Assembly: GCA_037179335.1 (NCBI GenBank)
Contig: JAKZHN010000008.1
Span: 1,178,001-1,242,000, forward strand
Direction: 5' to 3'
Length of the DNA stretch: 64,000 nt
From: Cyclaneusma minus
Taxonomy: Eukaryota; Ascomycota; Leotiomycetes; Marthamycetales; Marthamycetaceae
Made by a program: the position numbers and the translations under genes. Every line of letters starts with the position of its first letter. Positions within the stretch are counted from its first letter, which is position 1. The notes under the pieces are model-generated. The model was not told the DNA's origin. It saw nothing but the letters and a program-made list of their open reading frames with translations, and ran no database searches. Below, one piece after another: positions 57,723-64,000 of this stretch.

Positions 57723-58718
57723 TCAATGGTCCCAGTGTGCAGTCATCGCTTCAGGGTATCGCTCTCCCACCACATCCAGCTTCTTCAGCATGGCATCGAT
57801 CTCAGCCAGTTCCTCCTCAGTGAAGTCGACGACCTTGGAATTCTCTTCCACCCTCGCCACCGTCGTCGAACCAGGAATAGGAATAATGTCCGGATTTCCG
57901 TTCCTCTTCGACTGAGCCCTAACCCAGTTGATAGCCAGCTGCGGCGGCGTAACGTCCTTCTTCTTTGCCATCTTCAGCACATCCTCAACCAACTGCAGAT
58001 TCTTCTCAAAATTCCCCGGTAAGAATCTCGGGAAGCCCATCCCCTTGAGCTCCGGTGGCACATCCTCGATAGTCTTGATCTGGCCAGTCAGGAAGCCACG
58101 ACTGATAGGTGAGTATGCTACGACGGGAATATCGAGCTCAGCGCAAGCTTTAGCCACGCCGTTCTGCCAGATATCGGTTGAGAAGAGCGAGACCTCGACT
58201 TCCACGGCACTGATCTTCGTGACCTTGGCAGCGCGTCTGATTAACTCCTCGCCGACTTCGCTCAGCGAAATACCGCCAATCTTGCCCTCCTGCACCAGCT
58301 CCTCCAATGCCTTCATCGAAGTCTCGATAGGTACATCCTTGCCGACTCGCGCGCACTCAAACAGATCAATTTTCTTGATACCCTTCAGCATGCCATAGCA
58401 ATTTTCGACAGAGCGACGGATGCCCTCGGGAGACGTATCGATCTGCTGCGTAGCGGTGTTGTAAGACCCTTTGATGCAAATAACGACTTTGTCGGCGTCC
58501 TTGGGATACTTGGTAAAGTAATGCTTGAGAATGTGCAACGAGTTGTACTCGGGGGTGCCGTAGATCTCGCCGCCGTTCCAGTAGTTGCAGCCGTTGTTGA
58601 GTGCCGCCTTCAAGGTCTCGAGTGCTTGCTCCAGAGAAGGTGGCGATTGTCGCCAGGACAGGCCCATCATGCCATAGCCAATGTCGCCGACCTGCTTGTC
58701 CAACAGAGTGACCGTCAT
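57723..58718 (-). CDS. plr1: Aldo/keto reductase, pyridoxal reductase type
   Basis: Single exon, 331 aa, ATG at 58718. A (beta/alpha)8 aldo/keto reductase: IGYGMMGLSWR at the N-terminus, GCNYWNGGEIYG at the active-site Tyr region (the usual Asp is Asn/Trp in this subfamily), Lys in VVICIKGSY, DLFECARVG, and the cofactor loop PIPGSTTVARVEENSKVV. The WNGGEIYG and ECAR variants are those of fission yeast pyridoxal reductase Plr1, which reduces pyridoxal to pyridoxine with NADPH in the vitamin B6 salvage route. Cytosolic, no targeting signal seen. Confidence 0.9.
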   Translation of the reverse strand: MTVTLLDKQVGDIGYGMMGLSWRQSPPSLEQALETLKAALNNGCNYWNGGEIYGTPEYNSLHILKHYFTKYPKDADKVVICIKGSYNTATQQIDTSPEGIRRSVENCYGMLKGIKKIDLFECARVGKDVPIETSMKALEELVQEGKIGGISLSEVGEELIRRAAKVTKISAVEVEVSLFSTDIWQNGVAKACAELDIPVVAYSPISRGFLTGQIKTIEDVPPELKGMGFPRFLPGNFEKNLQLVEDVLKMAKKKDVTPPQLAINWVRAQSKRNGNPDIIPIPGSTTVARVEENSKVVDFTEEELAEIDAMLKKLDVVGERYPEAMTAHWDH

Positions 58719-59186
58719 ACTGTGTGTAGGTAGGCGAATAATCTTCCTTTGCTTGGTTGAACTGGGAATTGGAGGAAATCGGCAGTGTAGTGGGGTTGAC
58801 TTGCTTGGCGAGGGAAATGGGGGAATTTATATATGCAGAATCCACAGCTATCTAAATAGAAACAGAAAGAACGATTCCAAGGACATAAGCAGCAGCAACC
58901 ACGCACTTAACAACGTGGAGGCTTCCGGGCGGACATAACAGCAGTCCTGTATGAGTAGTATCTCCGTTGTATCGCAAGATCCGACGCGATCCCTGTCAGA
59001 GAGTCGCACTAAAGTCTAAAGCCATGATCTAATCGTCCGGAGCCGGCAGTTGGGGCAGGACGGCAGTAGAAACAAGACAGCAAGGTCGAAGGTATTTGTG
59101 TAGTTTTAAGCTCCTATGCGCCCCTTTGCCATGCTATACACGAAAAACCGTTCCCTCCACCAAACAACTTTCTTCACAGCGCAGAA
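58719..59186. other. Intergenic
   Basis: Promoter of the reductase and 3' flank of ERB1; short frames only. Confidence 0.6.
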
Positions 59187-61523
59187 TTACATCCACAACC
59201 TACACGTCCCATCCGCTCCGGCACTCATACACCAAGGCTCCCTCGCATGCCAGTCCACATCCATAACACCCAGTGCATTCCGCACCTTATGGCCCTTCAG
59301 CACCTTCACCGGCACAATCGTCGCATTCTCCATCAAGTCACTGACCACCTTCCCATGGAAAATCTGCAGCGACCCATCATCCGACGCATCTGCAAACAGC
59401 GGATACCCGCCCTTATGGTACTTGACAGCCCGAATAGCTTTCTCGTGGAAACGCATGGTTTTGTACGGCCTGACACTTAGATCCATATCATGCCACAACA
59501 ACCTCCTATCGTAACTTCCCACAATCAAATTGTCGCCGCCGGGGTGGATGTCGAAGCTCGAGATCCAGCGTGCACCCGGTTGCAGAATTTTCACGAGCTC
59601 TTGCTTTTGCAAGTCGTAGGAGCGGATTGTGCGTTGGGTAGCGACGAAGAAGAGTGGGCGTGAGGGGTGGAATTGTACGGCTTGTGGCAGGCCAGGGAGG
59701 CGGCGGAAGGGGATTTGCGTCAGGTGTTTCGAGAGGGTGTGGATGGCAACGGCGCTACGCTGGGCGCTGGGTGATACAGTGGAGAAGAAGTCACCGCGGC
59801 GGTGCCAGGTCAGTTGTTTGATGGTCGAGCGGACGGTGATCTTAAGGAGGACGCCTTCATCTTCGAGACGAGCGCCAGGGCGGGCCCAGGTTGCGGGTGG
59901 GTCTTTGCGTTCTCCGGCGGCCGTGAGAAGAGGTTTGGCGTTTGCTGCGTAGCCGAAGCCGTTGTTGAGGATTTCATGACTGGCAGCTTCGGTTTCGGGG
60001 TCGAGGATGGGGGGAATTACTAGGTAGACATCTTCTCCAGCTGCAACAGTCAAGATCGTAGCATCTCGGCCAGGCCTCCAACGGACGACGTTGATTGCTT
60101 CTTCTTTGTCGAGTTGGACGCTCCATAGTTGGTAGCCAGTAGTCAACTCCCATATTCTCAGAGTTCCATCATCACCGCCGCTTGCCAGCCAAATACCAGA
60201 TGGATCGACAGCCATACTTCGTACCCGACCTTCATGACCGCGGAACAAAGTAGCACACATGGTAGGGAACGGTCTGAGTTCTTCTGGTTTCGGCAGCTTG
60301 GGTAGTAAAGATTCGGGATCGATGTTGAGCCTATTCTTGCGTACTCTAGGAGCAAGATACAAGTCCAAAGATCTCTCAAATCGCTCTTTGACCAATTCGT
60401 CGTAAGCCGGCACTTTGCGAAGCGAATCGTATCGAGTTGGTAAGTACTCCTTTTCGCGGTCTTCGGGGTCCATTTCCTCCCACTTTTGTCTCTCCGCTTT
60501 TGAGGGGAGGTACTCAGGTGGAGGATTGTAGCTCATATCGTAGCCTGGTGGTGGTGCTTTGGGAGCAGGTATGTTCATGATGTGATCAGGCCGGGCTTGC
60601 TCATCCTGCCAGATGTCGTAATGAACCTCTTCATCATCCTCCTTCTCTTGCTCCTCAGGAGGTTTGTATGGTAATATGCGGCCCTCCCTGATGGCTCGGA
60701 CAATCTTCATTACTCTCTTGGCTTCATGTTTGGATGGCAAGAATCTTCGCTTTGGTTCTGGGGCTTGGCTCAAAGGATGAATCTCCTCAATGCCAGTGAA
60801 GTATTCGACAGTAGCCTACATGAATGTCAGCAATCTCGGGGAAAAGAACATCAGTTCGGACAAACGTACGGGGTAAGGATCGTAGCCATCTTCAGGCAGC
60901 TCGTTCTGCTGTATCCGCCTTAAAACCTCCAACTCATCCTGTGTCAAGTTCAGCGGTTTGCCAGTTGCAGGATCCGTCAGACCAGTCCAGCCCTTCGGAA
61001 CCTCGATGCTGTCAAGAAGTGCATCCAGTGCCTCTCCTGTGGCAGGACGCATAATCTTCTTGCCGTTGATATCATATCCAATATGCGGGTAGGAATCGTA
61101 AAAGGACAGAGGAATGTTGCCAATCGTGTTCGTCGTAGCCGGTGCGTCTGAGTCGTCTGAATCATACACAGGGTCGATCTCCTTGTACAAATAACGTTCT
61201 CCTCCATTCGCATCTTTGGTGACAATGTAATTCGGCATATCGTCTTCCTCGCCCGGATTTGCGCCCTTCTCTACAGCTCCAGATTTTTCCTCGTCATCAG
61301 AAGGGATCTCGTCGCTATCCAGAGCCTCCAAGTCATCGGATTCATGGTCTTCGGCGTCGTCTTCATCTCCTTCGCTGCCTTCGTCGGACTCGTCTTCACT
61401 TCCGGATAGAATGCCTTCCAGCATTTCTCCCGCAAGCTCATCCTCGGATTCGGCACCAGAAAAGTCGACCACCTCGTCGTCGGTAGGCGCTTTGCGCTTT
61501 CGTAGGCTCTCTGCACGAGCCAT
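59187..61523 (-). CDS. ERB1: Ribosome biogenesis protein ERB1 (BOP1)
   Basis: Two exons, 61523-60870 and 60815-59187; 760 aa. The start is the ATG at 61523 (MARAESLRKRKAPTDDEVVD). An acidic N-terminus is followed by the BOP1 N-terminal domain (DPYPATVEYFTGIEEIHPLS across the intron, then RFLPSKHEAKRVMKIVRAIR and YDIWQD). WD40 repeats run from about residue 410 to the end (LFRGHEGRVRSMAVDPSG, DDGTLRIWEL, and the final ADGTCRLWM). Erb1 works with Nop7 and Ytm1 in 27S pre-rRNA processing of the 60S subunit in the nucleolus. Confidence 0.97.
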
Positions 61524-62119
61524 GGCGGATGTTGCAATCGGCTTCTGCTGTTCAAAAAGTCCAATGGAATTCTCGAGAAATAATTTTGCGATTTTGTCTG
61601 CTATCTTATCGTTTGAGTTTAGCGTGCACATTTTTAGCCGCGCGGGGACCAGTGACCCGAGCTTCAAGACTTCCTGACGATCGGACGCATCAGCATCTCT
61701 TGATGTGCTTTTGTATTCTTGAAATCAGAGTTTTCTGAAACAGTTGTATCAGTTCTTGGTTTTACTGCTGAATCTGATGGCTCACTCGCTCGAAATATTC
61801 GAGTTTGAATGTTATCGAGAGCGACCCGAGTAGTTCAGACTTAACCGCAGTGGTGTCTGGGTAGGCATTTGGTGGCGTCCAGGGATCGTCAACCACGCCC
61901 TTCGAGCTTACATCGCATCTAGGCTTCCTTTCACCGACTGGTATGGAGCTTTGGTCTCTCGATTCCACTTCAGACTCAGTTTCCTTGCATGGGTTTCTGA
62001 TGTAGAAACAAGTCTACAGAACTCAAGATCTTCAGCCCCCTCCAAGTCCGGGAGCGCGCCAGAAGTCCAGACTCCAGATACCAAGACGAGATACTCGACA
62101 TCCACCCACGACCGTGATC
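61524..62119. promoter_or_regulatory. Divergent promoter region of ERB1 and the Zn2Cys6 gene
   Basis: 596 bp between divergent starts. No distinct motif recognised. Confidence 0.55.
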
Positions 62120-63458
62120 ATGCCAGCTTCCACTGCACCACCTACCAAGCACCGAGCCTGTGACGAGTGCAGTATGTGAATTTGCAATTCCGTCCTTCCG
62201 ATTCGTGCCCACAAACTGAGAAAGATTGCAAGGAAACCGCAAGCTCGGCTGCTCCAAAGACTTCGATGGCTGTGCCCGATGCAAGTTAGAAGGCATAAAA
62301 TGCCACTATTCAAAACAAAAGACCATGGGCAGACCCCGCAAGAGACGGCTGGCCGAAGTTCCTGAACAATCTAGCCGCGAAACTGGTAATCAACGGCTGA
62401 TTAAACCATCCAGCCATATCACTCATCCCACCACGAACGATGCGTTCCCAGAGGCGTCACACGTGGAAAGTTTAGAAATCTTCAATATGGGACTGGGAGT
62501 GCCGGATTTCGAAAACACAGTCCCTATCGACCCGATGCTGACAGAAGCAATGGAACTGGCCCCTTTCGAGGACTGTTCAGCACCACGGACAGTGTCTCAA
62601 GAGACAGTCCAAGATACCGCCAACAGTATGGCCACCACGATGGAAGATGGGCAGGAAGCTTGTCAATTTGCTCTGAGCATGCTGCCGCCCCTGAATTTCA
62701 GCACAACCCCCTCCTCATCCCCTCGTCCCCAGACCTTTGCCGAGCACTTAACCACACCCATAGACATCCATATCTACGGTCCCCAGAGAGTCACCAGCTG
62801 TAGCTGTCTCGCATCAATATATCTAGCACTCGCTTCCCTACAGCCCTTCCCACAGGACATAGCATCCGCATTAACAGCCGTTCGCTCCGCAGCCAACACC
62901 GCTCATACGTGTCTCCAGTGCCCTACATGCAGTTTCGTGATACCGCGCGAGATCAATCCGCCAATAGAAGCCTTTCAAAACACCATGATGCTGGGTACTA
63001 TATTACACACTAGAGCACATGGCTACAAACGCCTACTTCGCATGGTCGACTGCGAAACAGAAGTTGCCCAGCAGGCTGGAAGCAAGAAACGATTTGCCTT
63101 CGCGAACTATGGCGTTTTGTTGAAATCAAGCACTGACTGTGGCGAATTTTCACATTGGGCGAACCAGGACCTCGAGCCGGCGGAATGGCGAGCGAACGTG
63201 AGGAAGCTGCTGAGAGCGGACGTGTATGGCTATGAGGGCTTCACGAAGGGTATCAGGGGCATTTTTGAAGAGATGGAACAGAGGCAGAGGAGTAGACATG
63301 ATGCGCTGGATGCTTTGGCGCTGTCTGGAGTGGACATTTCACCCAATCGGTTTTGCCCTGATGAGAAAAATCGGTTTTGCCCTGATGAGAAAGATCGGAC
63401 GTGCTTGAGGATCTTGGATACTGCGAAAGCGGCTATTGACGACCTTGTTATTGCATGA
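62120..63458 (+). CDS. Zn2Cys6 transcription factor, AflR-like
   Basis: Two exons, 62120-62171 and 62233-63458; 425 aa. The intron splits the zinc cluster, which becomes complete only after splicing: CDECRNRKLGCSKDFDGCAR, CKLEGIKC (Cx2Cx6Cx6Cx2Cx6C, about residues 14-41), with a basic GRPRKRRL next to it. The middle and C-terminal part (SCSCLASIYLALASLQPF, TAHTCLQCPTCSFV, HTRAHGYKRLLRMVDCE) resembles the aflatoxin-regulator domain. Such factors usually control secondary metabolism, but no cluster is next to it. Near the end an eight-residue unit, NRFCPDEK, is perfectly duplicated. Confidence 0.88.
63347..63394 (+). repeat. Perfect 24-bp tandem duplication in coding sequence
   Basis: The 24-bp unit starting AATCGGTTTTGCCCTGATGA occurs twice back to back and encodes NRFCPDEK twice in the Zn2Cys6 protein. 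Confidence 0.9.
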
Positions 63459-64000
63459 GTCAATTCAGGGGCTCCATGCCGTTCAAGGGGCCAGTTCTGG
63501 AAGTCAAATGGCCGGCCATTATCGTCTTCAAAGACCGAGAGATCAAGTATGACCAATTGCAGAATTGTGCAACGAAGACGAAAGCTCAAAAGCGAGAGGA
63601 AGCCCAAGAAAGAAAAAAGGATGTTCAAAGTGGAAAGTGAAACACAGTCCTATTGCAAGCCAGCCAACTCCATCTTACATGGTATGATTGTGCATTTCTC
63701 GCCCAATGCTGTGTGATCGAACGAGGTAAGAAGTTGCTTATCTGGCTCAAGCAAGAGTTTGTTCATCAACCACGGTTGAAAGTTCAGCTAGGCGATGTTG
63801 ACCAGGGGAAGAAGGCGGTGGGTGACCTCTCAGCGAGACCCGAAATATCATTCTTATCTTAGACATTCTTGGTGGTTGTTCCCATCCCATAGCACCTGCC
63901 TCCAGCTACACTCACTCCGTACCTATGGCAAGAACGGAAAACTCAAAAGCCAACCGCTCCTGCCTTCTGAACTTTAGTGCAGAGCATCCACGAAAACCGA
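63459..64000. other. Right-edge flank, no supported gene
   Basis: Short frames without domains; 3' flank of the Zn2Cys6 gene. Confidence 0.5.

Noticed and set aside
32972..63458. Secondary-metabolite cluster (P450 plus AflR-like regulator)
   Set aside because: The two genes are 27 kb apart, separated by housekeeping genes, and there is no polyketide, peptide or terpene synthase.

Overview
The window reads as nuclear DNA of a filamentous ascomycete (Pezizomycotina). Genes are dense and carry short spliceosomal introns of about 45-125 nt with GTRNGT donors and CTAAC/CTGAC branch points. Families present are typical of the group: NF-X1 zinc finger, DUF3824, DUF3716, Zn2Cys6 and P450 proteins. 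Dothideomycetes is my best guess, but that is inference. Exon joints below were derived by hand and checked by reading frame.

Layout. 0-5.2 kb: a DEK_C/SWIB chromatin protein and an NF-X1/R3H protein (FAP1 type), both on the minus strand. 6.4-10.3 kb: a choline/GABA-type permease with five introns and a small GPI-type secreted protein. 11.9-14.6 kb: a DUF3824 protein. 16.4-20.7 kb: the splicing factors CLF1 and PRP31, transcribed divergently from a 288-bp gap. 20.7-29.5 kb: a gene-poor stretch with short repeats and one likely C2H2 zinc-finger gene or relic. 29.5-30.4 kb: a C2H2 transcription factor whose 3' end is tandemly duplicated. 33.0-36.1 kb: a P450 convergent with an unknown protein. 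38.6-43.2 kb: two DUF3716 genes set among minisatellites, the second with an in-frame stop inside a possible 51-nt intron. 43.3-49.4 kb: MSH5 (meiotic crossover), EMC5 (ER membrane complex) and TRM11 (tRNA m2G10). 49.8-55.5 kb: two unrecognised genes, each needing a one-base frame correction; one has a chain of 26-32 nt micro-exons, and arrays of a 19-bp repeat lie on both sides of it. 55.8-63.5 kb: an Iec1-like INO80 subunit, a pyridoxal reductase, ERB1 (ribosome biogenesis) and an AflR-like Zn2Cys6 regulator.

Most recognisable genes are housekeeping: splicing, ribosome and tRNA maturation, ER insertion, chromatin, meiosis. The P450 and the Zn2Cys6 factor are 27 kb apart with no backbone synthase between them, so no metabolite cluster is claimed. 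The more unusual features are the stop-containing 51-nt intron candidate, the micro-exon chain, a pair of similar 67-nt introns in one 5' leader, a dispersed 19-bp repeat family and an over-represented palindrome TACATGTA.
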